From Methanosphaera sp. (GTDB lineage: Archaea > Methanobacteriota > Methanobacteria > Methanobacteriales > Methanobacteriaceae), in assembly GCA_017430835.1 (NCBI GenBank), contig JAFRMD010000164.1:1-51179 (forward strand): DNA of 51,179 nt. The letters run 5' to 3'. Shown one piece after another: positions 8,114-17,172 of this stretch. A program made the position numbers and the translations under genes. Within the stretch, counting starts at the first letter, position 1. Each line of letters starts with the position of its first letter. The notes below the pieces were generated by a model. The model was not told the origin of the DNA. It was given only the letters and a program-made list of their open reading frames with translations, and searched no databases.

Positions 8114-9112
8114 TTATACTTTATTTTCTTCATATTCTTTCAGTGTTAAGAAATATTCTCCAAGCAAATAAAGTAACTCATCGACACTATTTGTTTTAAA
8201 TATTTCCTGTTTTATCTTAACTGCACCATACAATCCCTTAACGTAATATGCCGCATGTTTTCTCATTTTTATAAGTGTTACTTCCTTTGTAGTATAATCA
8301 CTAAGCAGTTGTGCATGTTTTTTAATAACTTCCATCCTCTTGTCATAACCTGTTGGCTCAGGCTTTTTGTCATTATCCAGGTAATTAACACATTCGGTTA
8401 CAAGCCATGGATTTCCAAGAACACCACGTCCAATCATCACGGCATCACAGCCGGTCTGGCTTATCATATCCTTGGCATCATAACATGAGGTAACATCTCC
8501 ATTTCCAATGACAGGTATGTCAACCGATTGCTTAACATCCCTTATAACAGACCAGTCAGCTATGCCCTCATATCTTTGTTGTTTTGTACGTGGATGAACA
8601 CACACAGCTGATGCACCTGCCTCTTCCACAACACGTGCCATCTCAACAGCATTAATGCAGTATTCATTCCATCCGCTTCTTATTTTAACGGTAACCGGAA
8701 TATCCACAGCATCTACAATTGCATTCACGACTTCATATGCTTTTTGTGGATTTTTAAGAAATGCACTTCCCGCCTTTCCATACTCAGCTACCTTACGAAC
8801 AGGACAACCCATATTGATATCGATAATATCGGCACAGGTATTTTCTTCAACATATTTGCCGGCTGTTATAAATGCTTCCATATCTGACCCAAACAACTGC
8901 AGTGCTACTGGTTTTTCATAATCAGCTATCTGTAGCATTTCACGTGTTTTTTCATTCAATTGAATTACGGACTTTTCGGATATCATCTCTGTTTCAATCA
9001 GCCCACATCCCATAGATTTGATAATGGTCCTAAAGGGCTGGTCGCATATGCCACTCATAGGGGCAAGAACTATCTGATTGTCTATATCTACATTGCCTAT
9101 CTTCCATTTCAT
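8114..9112 (-). CDS. dus: tRNA-dihydrouridine synthase
   Basis: A 332-residue FMN-dependent TIM-barrel enzyme. LAPMSGICDQPFR opens the barrel, TEMISEKS follows, and NMGCPVRKV contains the catalytic cysteine that donates a proton when uridine in the tRNA D-loop is reduced. KIRSGWN, HPRTKQQRY, IGNGDVTS and MIGRGVLGNPW complete the family set of flavin and tRNA contacts. Length is normal. GTGA lies upstream of the ATG. It is monocistronic, convergent with the acetyltransferase gene. Confidence 0.94.
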   Translation of the reverse strand: MKWKIGNVDIDNQIVLAPMSGICDQPFRTIIKSMGCGLIETEMISEKSVIQLNEKTREMLQIADYEKPVALQLFGSDMEAFITAGKYVEENTCADIIDINMGCPVRKVAEYGKAGSAFLKNPQKAYEVVNAIVDAVDIPVTVKIRSGWNEYCINAVEMARVVEEAGASAVCVHPRTKQQRYEGIADWSVIRDVKQSVDIPVIGNGDVTSCYDAKDMISQTGCDAVMIGRGVLGNPWLVTECVNYLDNDKKPEPTGYDKRMEVIKKHAQLLSDYTTKEVTLIKMRKHAAYYVKGLYGAVKIKQEIFKTNSVDELLYLLGEYFLTLKEYEENKV

Positions 9113-9302
9113 TTTTTCACGTCAATAATTTTAAATTATAATTTTCATAGCTATCAATGTTATCTTATTATACTATATTTATAGCTCAAAAATAATAAAC
9201 AATGGTATTTGTAATGCTATAGCCATGATTTGCTGTTGTTAACTATTTAAGTATAAACTTATATAATATTAATTATATTTCAAGTTCATTGGATGTGTTG
9301 TT

Positions 9303-9995
9303 ATGAATAACATAATTAAAAAGTCACTGGCAATAATCTTTATAATCTTGATGTTTTGTGTTGCACTGTTGGGTTATACATATTTTACGGGTCATACGAC
9401 CAGTGTTATTGCTCAAACTGATACTGGATATGTAACCAAAGAGGTGGATAATCTTTATGAATCTGATAAGACTATGGTTATTATTACGGGTATTCATCCA
9501 AGGGAGACTTTAGCTATAGATCCGGAGATAGAGTCGGCAAGACTATTTGCATTGCATAATCAGGTTAACATGATTATATATAATGTGACTGTTACAAAGG
9601 ATCCCACCGATTATGCGAAAGGAAGAGCTAATGGTGAGAAATTGGTGGCAGATTATGTTGTACCTGATATAAAGACAACGAATGCCAAGGTAGTTATAAT
9701 AAGTCATTCGCATATTCCAACATATGGTGAAGGTTATTATGTGGCAACACCTGAAATGGATGAAGCATCTGTAAAATTGGCAAATGATATTAAAAATGGT
9801 GGAATTGACTTTAATTATTATCCAAGAACGGGTAATGAGGAATATAAAAGTACATCAGCGGTTCTTGTATCTAAACCGGTAGCACAGGCTGGTTATCCTA
9901 CACTGGTATATGAGATTCCGGAGGATATTTTAAGTCAGGAATCCACACTAAGGACTCATGATTTATTGGCTAAATGTTATGAATTGTTGTTCTAG
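9303..9995 (+). CDS. membrane-anchored protein with M14-like zinc motifs
   Basis: A 230-residue protein with an N-terminal signal anchor (residues 8-29). The remainder, predicted outside the cell, has TGIHPRE (H65, E68), a spacing typical of the HxxE zinc ligands of M14 carboxypeptidases and deacylases. SHSH (H135/H137) could be the third ligand, and YEIPED (E204) could be the catalytic glutamate. I infer a zinc hydrolase acting on the cell wall or peptides. Similarity is by motif only and overall length is short for M14. It stands alone. Confidence 0.55.
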   Translation: MNNIIKKSLAIIFIILMFCVALLGYTYFTGHTTSVIAQTDTGYVTKEVDNLYESDKTMVIITGIHPRETLAIDPEIESARLFALHNQVNMIIYNVTVTKDPTDYAKGRANGEKLVADYVVPDIKTTNAKVVIISHSHIPTYGEGYYVATPEMDEASVKLANDIKNGGIDFNYYPRTGNEEYKSTSAVLVSKPVAQAGYPTLVYEIPEDILSQESTLRTHDLLAKCYELLF

Positions 9996-10167
9996 GTAGA
10001 CATGATTTTTTTCACGTCTATTATTTCAAAATTAAATTCGCTTTTTTTCATTCTTTTTTTTAAGAAATTGGGAATATCGAGCTTAGTTTAATGTAATGGG
10101 TAATAATATAATGGTAATAAAAAGAGTTAAGAAAATGCAATAAGTATTTTTTTAAAAAAAAGGTTGA

Positions 10168-10186
10168 TGAAGCTATTACAGCTTCA
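10168..10186 (-). terminator. terminator hairpin after the tautomerase gene
   Basis: tgaagct (10168-10174) and agcttca (10180-10186) form a 7-bp stem with a 5-nt loop. On the minus strand it lies just after the tautomerase stop and is followed by a run of T. Confidence 0.6.
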
Positions 10187-10194
10187 AAAAGAGA

Positions 10195-10389
10195 TTATTT
10201 GTTTAAACGTTCGGATAATTGTTCTCCTGCTACTCCAACATTGTCGGAATTTGTTTCTTCAATTATCACGGTTATTGTCTGTATTGGAAGTCCATAGGCT
10301 TCAGATACTATTTTTGATGTTTTTTCTATTATTTCCTTTTTTGCTTCTTTGGACACGTTTTCAGGTCCGGATATTGTTATTACAGGCAT
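10195..10389 (-). CDS. 4-oxalocrotonate tautomerase family protein
   Basis: A 64-residue protein beginning Met-Pro; Pro1 after methionine removal is the catalytic base of this superfamily. The beta-alpha-beta pattern fits (VITISGP, then the helix KKEIIEKTSKIVSEAYG, then ITVIIEE). Small tautomerases act as hexamers on keto-enol substrates. The physiological substrate in methanogens is unknown. GAGGAGA ribosome site precedes the ATG. Apparently monocistronic. Confidence 0.85.
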   Translation of the reverse strand: MPVITISGPENVSKEAKKEIIEKTSKIVSEAYGLPIQTITVIIEETNSDNVGVAGEQLSERLNK

Positions 10390-10439
10390 ATTGAATCTCC
10401 TCTTTTTTTATTTTTTTGAACATTACTATATATGATTTT

Positions 10440-11336
10440 TTATTTATTTATAATATTGTGAATTATCCCATCTTGTAGTGTTACATTGCACACATATACT
10501 TTTTTAACATTGAATTCAAGTGCAAGTGCTTTTACAATAAGAAGACTTGGAAGTATGGTGTGTATTCTTTCGGAGTCCACTTGTAACAGTGGGCTGAAGC
10601 ATTCTTTTGTATTGTCGGATAGTTTTTCCAGCAGTATGTCTATTAGTTTGATATCGATGGTATTTGTCGTGTCGGTTTTAATTTTCATGTGTTCTATCAG
10701 TTTTTTTATCGTTGAAAATGTCTTTCCTATACCATATATGTATTCCTTTTCATAACTTTCAATATTGAACGCTTTAATCTTCTCTGTTATGTCATTTATG
10801 ATTATTTTTTGTTCTTCTTTGTTGGGATATAATAATGAAACATGTTCGTAGTATATTTTAAGTACTCCTGTTGGAATGCTTTCCTGCACTTCCACTTCCT
10901 TATTTTTAAAAAGTGTTATTTCACTACTTCCTCCACCAATATCAAGCAATATTCCATCATTACATGGTACTTTAACCATGTTAAGTGAATTGAAGCTATA
11001 ATCTGCTTCTTCATGTCCGGTTAGTATTTGGATGTCTATGTCCAGTTCGTTTTTAACGATATTCAATACTTCCGGGGTATTTTCTATGTTTCTTAGGCTT
11101 GCGGTTGCAAAGTAGTATGATTTGTCTATATCCAGTTTTGATGAATAATCCTTAAATTGTCTTAAGGTTGATAGCAGTATGTCTATACCTTCCCGGGTTA
11201 ACTTATTGTCTTGGTGATATGATATTAACCCTACTCTTTCATCATTTTTTATTATTGGTTCTATTATTTTATCGTTGTATTCATATATTTTATATTTTAT
11301 TATGCTTGAACCAATATCTATAATTGCATATTTCAT
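10440..11336 (-). CDS. ppx: Ppx/GppA family phosphatase
   Basis: A 298-residue actin-fold enzyme. MKYAIIDIGSSIIKYKIYE is the first phosphate-binding strand, YYFATASLRNI follows, and GILLDIGGGSSEI is the second phosphate loop. Family members hydrolyse polyphosphate or pppGpp; exopolyphosphatase is the likelier role in archaea. I start at the ATG at 11336, because GAGG precedes it at six bases and the ATG at 11348 is part of the ribosome site. The C-terminal HD domain of the long form is absent. It is monocistronic. Confidence 0.87.
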   Translation of the reverse strand: MKYAIIDIGSSIIKYKIYEYNDKIIEPIIKNDERVGLISYHQDNKLTREGIDILLSTLRQFKDYSSKLDIDKSYYFATASLRNIENTPEVLNIVKNELDIDIQILTGHEEADYSFNSLNMVKVPCNDGILLDIGGGSSEITLFKNKEVEVQESIPTGVLKIYYEHVSLLYPNKEEQKIIINDITEKIKAFNIESYEKEYIYGIGKTFSTIKKLIEHMKIKTDTTNTIDIKLIDILLEKLSDNTKECFSPLLQVDSERIHTILPSLLIVKALALEFNVKKVYVCNVTLQDGIIHNIINK

Positions 11337-11466
11337 TATTATCCTCATTATCTGCTTTACTGTTATATTTGTTTAATTTACTATATAAAATCTTAATTAT
11401 TTTTGGTAATTTTGATTAAATAATATTTTTAATTATGAAAAAAGAAAAATTAGGGGAGGAGATGTA

Positions 11467-11580
11467 TTATTCTTTATTCCAATTTATTGCACCATAGGCT
11501 ATACATATTAATGTAATGATTATGCAGCCAAGGTACCCACCGATAATCCATGGATCAGATAAACCTAATACTTCAATCAT
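11467..11580 (-). CDS. 37-residue symporter-associated membrane peptide
   Basis: A small frame whose ATG (11578-11580) overlaps the symporter stop in an ATGA, so it is translationally coupled. The product begins MIEVLGLSDPWIIGGYLG, then one membrane helix (CIIITLICIAYGAI), and ends NWNKE. Very short membrane proteins directly after sodium:solute symporter genes are known in methanogens and are thought to be accessory subunits. No independent ribosome site is needed. The frame is too short for usual gene callers. Confidence 0.75.
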   Translation of the reverse strand: MIEVLGLSDPWIIGGYLGCIIITLICIAYGAINWNKE

Positions 11581-13175
11581 GCTGATTCACCATCCTTAGC
11601 CTTAAACATTGCATCAATCTCTTCTTCCTCTTCTTTGGAGTTATGTGTAAGAAGTGTAACCACTATTGTAATGATAAATGACAATGGAAGTGCTATTACC
11701 ATCGGATCAACGTATGGCCATGGCATTGATGTAAACAGCACAGCCTGACCGGTTAACATCTTACATAAACCAATACCTGCAGCTTCCTTTTGATGGGTAA
11801 ATAACAGACAGAATAGGCTGATTATTGTTCCTCCGACAATACCTGCAATTGCACCCTGTTTGGTTGTACGTTTCCAGAACAATGCACATACATATACTGG
11901 TAAAAACGCTGCTGCACATATACCGAAGAAGATTGTAGTTCCCTGAGCTACCACTCCTGCCGGTAGTATAAATGCTAATACCACTGCAATTATGATTCCA
12001 ACAAGTATACCAATACGGTTTAAACGTAGGCTTCCTTGTTTATCTTTTCTTGTTGCTGAGAATACGTCATGTCCTATAGCAGATCCCTGTGCATGGAATT
12101 GGGTACTGAGTGTACTCATCGCTGCACATAGTAGTGTTAATGTGAATATGTATGTAAACCATTGTGGCATGGATGATGAGATAAATGTCGGTATGATTTT
12201 ATCCACATTTCCTCCGGCTGCTTGAATGGCAATTTGACCTGTTGTCTGATAGAAGTATACGTTGGATAGTGAACCTACCACGTATGCGGAGAATGTTGCT
12301 ACAAATATGAATATTCCACCAACAAGCACAGCCCTATTCAATTCTCTGTTACTGCTTACTGTCATGAATCTGACTGCCAGTTGAGGTTGGGCTATAGCAC
12401 CTACTCCTACACCGAGAATAATTGATGTTACAAGGTTCCACCAGAATACGCTTCCGACTTTAGGAAAAGTCGTCCAACCCGTTGCTCCTGTGGCTTGGGC
12501 ACTTGCCGGAAACAGCGGTGCCATATTGCTTAATGCAGTATGTGCATTTGTTACTCCGCCTAAAATCCAGTATATACTTATAAGCAGTACAAGCATTCCA
12601 AAGAACATTATTACTCCTTGAACTGCATCAGTATACATTACACCTTTTAAACCACCGAATATTACGTAGAATCCTATAATTACTGCGAGTATTATGATTG
12701 CTAACTGGAATTCCACGCTTAACGTTGTTTCTAAAAATCTTGCAGCTCCTATCAATACACTAGCTGCATATACTGGCATTGCACAAAAGACTAACAATCC
12801 ACTAAAGTATTGTATGAATTTGCTGTTAAATCTTTTTGATAAGAATTCTGGGAATGTCATTGCATTCAGGTATTTTCCTATTGCCCTTGTTGGTTTTCCA
12901 AAGAATATGAATGCTAGGAATATTCCAACTGCAATATTTAAGAATACCAGCCATAGGATACCCATACCATTTGTACCTGCAAGTCCACCAAATCCTACAA
13001 TGGCCGCGGTACTTATGAATGTTGCACCGTAACTTAATGCCATAATGTATGGATTTGTTTCACGACCGGCAACTAGGTAATCTTCGTTGCTTGTGGTACG
13101 TTTCCATGCGATATATCCTACCAGAACCATCATTGCAATGTAAATAAGTATTATTATTGCTAATAAATAATTCAT
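11577..13175 (-). CDS. sodium:solute symporter (SSS family)
   Basis: A 532-residue polytopic protein with about 13 membrane helices. The N-terminal EDYLVAGRETNPYIMALSYGATFISTAAIVGFGG split matches the SSS first-helix region, and GLKGVMYTDAVQG and QPQLAVRFM are family motifs. It would import a solute with sodium. The substrate cannot be told; the length and motifs are nearest to the pantothenate/acetate/proline branch. The acidic tail (EEEEEIDAMF) is cytoplasmic. It is followed by a coupled 37-residue membrane peptide and preceded on the same strand, 265 bp upstream, by an AraC-family regulator that may control it. Confidence 0.92.
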   Translation of the reverse strand: MNYLLAIIILIYIAMMVLVGYIAWKRTTSNEDYLVAGRETNPYIMALSYGATFISTAAIVGFGGLAGTNGMGILWLVFLNIAVGIFLAFIFFGKPTRAIGKYLNAMTFPEFLSKRFNSKFIQYFSGLLVFCAMPVYAASVLIGAARFLETTLSVEFQLAIIILAVIIGFYVIFGGLKGVMYTDAVQGVIMFFGMLVLLISIYWILGGVTNAHTALSNMAPLFPASAQATGATGWTTFPKVGSVFWWNLVTSIILGVGVGAIAQPQLAVRFMTVSSNRELNRAVLVGGIFIFVATFSAYVVGSLSNVYFYQTTGQIAIQAAGGNVDKIIPTFISSSMPQWFTYIFTLTLLCAAMSTLSTQFHAQGSAIGHDVFSATRKDKQGSLRLNRIGILVGIIIAVVLAFILPAGVVAQGTTIFFGICAAAFLPVYVCALFWKRTTKQGAIAGIVGGTIISLFCLLFTHQKEAAGIGLCKMLTGQAVLFTSMPWPYVDPMVIALPLSFIITIVVTLLTHNSKEEEEEIDAMFKAKDGESA

Positions 13176-13440
13176 GTTATCTCCTATTTTATTTTTTTTT
13201 AATTTTATTATTTTTAATGATATTATTTTTGTTTAATCTCCTTTATTATCTTATTGTAAATATTTCAATTATTATTTAAACTTTACTTTATGTCTTCTGT
13301 ATTTATTTTAAAAAAAATATTTTTTATTAAACATTTATATAATTTTATCTGATTTATTGCACATATTCTATTTTTATCAGTTAAATATTTGATTATTGTT
13401 AGAATATTAGTTAAATCTTTAAAAAATAGTTAAAGGGTGG

Positions 13441-14439
13441 TTATTTCTTTTTTTTACGATAACTGGAAGGTAAAACTCCCATTTCCTTTTTAAAAGCTTT
13501 TGTAAATTTACTGCTACTTTTGTATCCTATCATATTGGCTATTTTGGATATGGGATAATCCGTATTTTTAATTAACTCTTTGGCCCTTAAAAATTTATAT
13601 TCCCTATACCATGTGTACAACGGTTTGCCGTACATGTCTCTAAAACAATTCTTCAGGGTTGTTAGATTGATACCATAACTGTTGGACAACACTTCCAATG
13701 AGATATAACTGGCAATATCCCTTGACAGGTGATTTTTAATCTTTCTAACAACACGTATCTGTGCGTCGGTATATGTTTTATAGTCGTTTTTAATATCACC
13801 GATATTCAATTCATATAAATAAGTAATTATCTCAATAATCTTTATCTGGTAGTAGACTTTTTGTGAAATCTCATCTTTGAAAGTATGTTTTTTTAAGTCT
13901 TCAAGGATTTCTTTAATATGATTTTCTGATTTAAATATGATATTTTCTTCTTTTTTACTCAACAAGAATAGTTTGTTTATTAATTTGTAATATTCTATAG
14001 TGTATGTTTCTTTATGCTTGTAAATCTCGCTTTCTATAATCACTATATGTATAAAGCTTGTTTTTCCATAAAAACTGTATAATGAATTTTCTGTTGGTTT
14101 TGTATGAATAAATATGTCATTTTCTTTTATAGGGATATATTTATTCTCATCCACACCTATTTGTGCTTGTCCACTAACCATGTAATTAAATACAGATAAA
14201 CCTTCCGTATTGTTTAATTTAAAAAGTGGATCTTTATTGGTATATCGTTGTATGAAGTCACACTTGTTGAAATATGCTATAATTCCTGGTAATAATTCAT
14301 ATTCCATCATATGGAATTTAAATTTGGCTGGAACGTTTATACAAATATGTTTAACACCTTTTTCATCATAATAACAGTTAGTATAAGGAGAATATTGTTT
14401 TAGGACATTCCCTTCTATTTTATATTTATCATCATTCAT
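13441..14439 (-). CDS. AraC-family transcriptional regulator
   Basis: A 332-residue protein. Residues about 230-330 carry two helix-turn-helix units: ISLEVLSNSYGINLTTLKNCF, here split as LEVLSNSYGINLTTLK then F, and ISKIANMIGYKSSSKFTKAFK with the AraC signature ending GVLPSSYRK. The N-terminal 200 residues form a sensor domain that I do not recognise. AraC regulators are abundant in Firmicutes but rare in archaea, so gene transfer is likely. It lies upstream of, and in the same direction as, the symporter gene, its likely target. The upstream region has several inverted repeats. Confidence 0.9.
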   Translation of the reverse strand: MNDDKYKIEGNVLKQYSPYTNCYYDEKGVKHICINVPAKFKFHMMEYELLPGIIAYFNKCDFIQRYTNKDPLFKLNNTEGLSVFNYMVSGQAQIGVDENKYIPIKENDIFIHTKPTENSLYSFYGKTSFIHIVIIESEIYKHKETYTIEYYKLINKLFLLSKKEENIIFKSENHIKEILEDLKKHTFKDEISQKVYYQIKIIEIITYLYELNIGDIKNDYKTYTDAQIRVVRKIKNHLSRDIASYISLEVLSNSYGINLTTLKNCFRDMYGKPLYTWYREYKFLRAKELIKNTDYPISKIANMIGYKSSSKFTKAFKKEMGVLPSSYRKKKK

Positions 14440-14543
14440 TAAAATACTCTCCCCATATTTATGATTAATACATTAAGCTATCTATATTATTAATTATGTA
14501 TTGGATTATTATAAAGTTTGTTATTATCATTAAAAATAGGGTA

Positions 14544-14723
14544 TTGAAAAAGGATATTTGTCGCATAAGTATATCCTTTTCAAATAATTAGTTATCTAAT
14601 TTGCATTTCATTAAGTAATATTCTCAACCGACAGTTAATAATATTACCGTGTTTTTCTTTTTATTTATATAAACAAAAATTCTATTTTTGTTAATAGTAT
14701 ATATTCATTTCTAAGAATATATA
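14544..14723. promoter_or_regulatory. cluster of three inverted repeats upstream of the AraC gene
   Basis: In the 448-bp gap between the divergent AraC and HEAT genes lie: aaaaggatat/atatcctttt (14548-14557, 14571-14580; three more pairs form if one base bulges), aacaaaaat/atttttgtt (14672-14680, 14684-14692) and tatatattc/gaatatata (14698-14706, 14715-14723). They may be operators or transcript hairpins. I see nothing else in 14440-14887. Confidence 0.5.
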
Positions 14724-14887
14724 TTTTATCATTATTTATCATCCCATGTTCAAAAAATCCTACTGATTATATTGGGAGCTAGGCCATCTTCCTTAAATTA
14801 ATGATAAATATTTAAAAAACAATTAAATAGTATTTCCTTAAAATATATAATTAATGCCTAAGAAAATAATTAATTGGAGTTAGTTAT

Positions 14888-15475
14888 ATGAGCGATTTTG
14901 ATACATTAAAAGAAAATTTGAATGATGACGATTATGAAGTTAGAAAACAAACGTGTATTGAATTAGAACAATACCCTGATGAAGCGATAGATTTATTGAT
15001 AGAAACATTTTCTGATGAAAATCCTCATGTCAGGTTTCAAGCAGCCAAATCATTAGCCAATATAGGTGCTGATTCTATTAAGCCATTAATAGCTGCATTA
15101 AACACTGATAACCCTCAAATACAAAAATACGTAATATTGTCCTTAAAGGATATTGGGGATGATACCGTTGCAACAGAGTTAATCGATGCATTAAAATCAG
15201 ATGACTTTGCTATAAGGAAATTTGCAGCCAAAGCATTGGGTGAAATGGAAGTTGCCGATGCTGTGGATCCATTAATAGAATTATTGACTGATGAGGATTG
15301 GGGAGTTAGAACATCAGCTACAAAAGCGTTAGGGGATATCAAAGATAAAAAAGCAATAGACCCAATCAAAAAAGCAAGACGAGCAGCAACAGGGGATAAG
15401 GAATTCAAAAAAGTAGCAAATAAGGCACTTAAAAAAATAGATCCTAAACCTAAAAAGAAAAAAGCTAAAAAATAA
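14888..15475 (+). CDS. HEAT-repeat protein
   Basis: A 195-residue protein made of about five HEAT/PBS-lyase-type repeats of some 31 residues, each with the pattern DPxVRxxAAxALGxIGD: VRFQAAKSLANIGAD, IQKYVILSLKDIGDD, IRKFAAKALGEMEV, VRTSATKALGDIKD. The end is a lysine tail (PKPKKKKAKK). Such proteins are protein-binding scaffolds; in archaea some aid phycocyanobilin-lyase-like or assembly roles, but no specific partner is visible. GGAG precedes the ATG. It converges on the nitrilase gene. Confidence 0.9.
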   Translation: MSDFDTLKENLNDDDYEVRKQTCIELEQYPDEAIDLLIETFSDENPHVRFQAAKSLANIGADSIKPLIAALNTDNPQIQKYVILSLKDIGDDTVATELIDALKSDDFAIRKFAAKALGEMEVADAVDPLIELLTDEDWGVRTSATKALGDIKDKKAIDPIKKARRAATGDKEFKKVANKALKKIDPKPKKKKAKK

Positions 15476-15584
15476 TATGCTTAATATACTATTTAAAACG
15501 ATAAGGATACTCAATTATCAAAATTTTCTTTTTAATTTTTTTATTGAATAAACTGGTAAATCACCTCCCTTTTTTAGCACTGAG

Positions 15585-16415
15585 TTATTTTTTAACATAT
15601 TTTGTCTGATAAATGTCATCTCTCTTATTTTTCAATACTGGAATCTGCTCTCGTACTGATGTTATCAAATCCGGATTTAAATCAGAATAAATTATTTCCT
15701 CACTACTTTTGGCATTTGCCAGTATATTTCCCCATGGATCAACAATCATTGAATGACCCCATGCAACATAATACGGATTATCAAGTTGACTGGGACTTGT
15801 AGCAACAACAAAGAACTGATTGTCGATTGCACGTGCCCTTAAAAGTGTTTCCCAGTGAAGGGGGCCGGTTGTCTTATTGAATGCTCCTGGAAGCAGTACT
15901 ATGTCCGTCTTGTTCTCATTCATCAATGTCCACATCTGATTGAATCGAACATCATAACATATTGCTAGGGATATTCTACCGAGAGGGGTCTTTACGGTTG
16001 TAATATTATCCCCCGCAGACAGGGTATCCGATTCAGTAAACTTCATCGTATCACAGTCAATATCAAACAGGTGCATCTTTCTATGTTTTGCTATTATCTC
16101 ACCATCAGGACTGATTAGATAAGCCGTATTATATATCTTGTCATCGTCAACTTCTGCAATTGAACCACATTGCAGATATATCTCCTCTTTGCCGGCCACT
16201 TGGCACATGGCATCCAATGTAGGACTGTCCTCTTCATCTTCGGCATTCTCGATGAATTTGTTATTATCATAAGGAGTGTTAAACATTTCGGGTAGAGTTA
16301 TGATATCTGCATTGTTACTGGAGGCCCTCTTTATTAATTCGATGGCATGATGGATATTTCTATTTTTGTCATCGACAACATCCATCTGACAACTTGCAAT
16401 TTTAAATTCTTTCAT
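15585..16415 (-). CDS. carbon-nitrogen hydrolase (nitrilase superfamily)
   Basis: A 276-residue protein with the full catalytic set: E43 in TLPEMFNTPY, K113 in KHRKMHLFD and C153 in LAICYDVRF. The sequence is typical of the omega-amidase (Nit2-like) branch, including HLFDIDCDTMKFTESDTLS, ARAIDNQFFV and VDPWGNILA. It probably hydrolyses a small amide such as 2-oxoglutaramate. AAGGGA precedes the ATG. Its neighbours give no metabolic context. Confidence 0.9.
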   Translation of the reverse strand: MKEFKIASCQMDVVDDKNRNIHHAIELIKRASSNNADIITLPEMFNTPYDNNKFIENAEDEEDSPTLDAMCQVAGKEEIYLQCGSIAEVDDDKIYNTAYLISPDGEIIAKHRKMHLFDIDCDTMKFTESDTLSAGDNITTVKTPLGRISLAICYDVRFNQMWTLMNENKTDIVLLPGAFNKTTGPLHWETLLRARAIDNQFFVVATSPSQLDNPYYVAWGHSMIVDPWGNILANAKSSEEIIYSDLNPDLITSVREQIPVLKNKRDDIYQTKYVKK

Positions 16416-16488
16416 GAATATCCCTTCAATATTTATTGTATAATTATTTATTTATGTTCAAAGTATATAACTATATATAGGTGGTATA

Positions 16489-16746
16489 ATGTATGAAGTA
16501 GAAATTGATAGAACAAACTGTAAAGGATGTGGCGCATGTACAAAAACAAGTCAATTATTATACTTGGACGATGATAACCTTATTGCAATGCAGGGGGCAT
16601 TCATGGATGATGAAAGTGTTGAAGGTGTAGTAAAAACATTATATGAGATAGAAACTCCTGCAAGCATATGTCCAAACGATTGCTTTACAGTATACGATTA
16701 TGATACGACAGAAGAAATAGAAATAGAAAGACGTGCATTGATATAG
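16489..16746 (+). CDS. ferredoxin, single [4Fe-4S] cluster
   Basis: An 85-residue acidic protein. CKGCGAC (C11, C14, C17) and a later SICPNDC provide the cysteines of one [4Fe-4S] cluster, with the fourth ligand being the Cys before Pro. A second cluster motif is missing, as in monocluster ferredoxins of Thermococcales and some methanogens. It would carry electrons for an unknown partner. GGTGG precedes the ATG. The next gene begins 8 bp later and uses GGTGAT overlapping this stop, so both are one operon. Confidence 0.88.
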   Translation: MYEVEIDRTNCKGCGACTKTSQLLYLDDDNLIAMQGAFMDDESVEGVVKTLYEIETPASICPNDCFTVYDYDTTEEIEIERRALI

Positions 16747-16754
16747 GTGATAAA

Positions 16755-17165
16755 ATGTTGGATTTATTTCCCGAAGAAAACAAAACATGGAAACTATTTA
16801 TTTCATATCCTGTAGATAGCCAGGATTACAATACATTTATGGAAAGACTGTCCACTGCAACGGAAGCATTTAAATGGGTGGATATAACAGATACCGGCGA
16901 TAATTTTTCAGAGAAGATAGCCGACTGTGACGCATTGATAGTACTTTCAGGTCTATGGGATAGCAATAAGGATAAGATAAGTGAGCATATCAATTATGCC
17001 CAGACATTTGATAAGGCCATAATAATAATCCGGCCATATGGTGCTGAAGAAATACCTCTTGACTTGCAGGAAGTGGCAACAAAAGTGGTGGGATGGAACA
17101 CCGCATGTATTGTTGATGCAATATTGATAGCGATAAATGGGGAAGATTATGAATTTTTAATGTAA
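16755..17165 (+). CDS. TIR-like domain protein (MTH538/ThsB type)
   Basis: A 136-residue single-domain protein. KLFISY (13-18) is the first flavodoxin-like strand, CDALIVLSGLWDS the third, AIIIIRPYGAEEIPLDL the fourth, and VVGWNTACIVDAI the last. This order is that of the MTH538-like TIR family (PF08937), which includes the Thoeris sensor ThsB. The expected acidic residue is present in ISEHINYAQ. In Thoeris such proteins make a cyclic nucleotide signal, but no ThsA effector is visible here; instead it is coupled to a ferredoxin. Role unknown. It converges on nucS with 7 bp between. Confidence 0.7.
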   Translation: MLDLFPEENKTWKLFISYPVDSQDYNTFMERLSTATEAFKWVDITDTGDNFSEKIADCDALIVLSGLWDSNKDKISEHINYAQTFDKAIIIIRPYGAEEIPLDLQEVATKVVGWNTACIVDAILIAINGEDYEFLM

Positions 17166-17172
17166 TTTTTTG

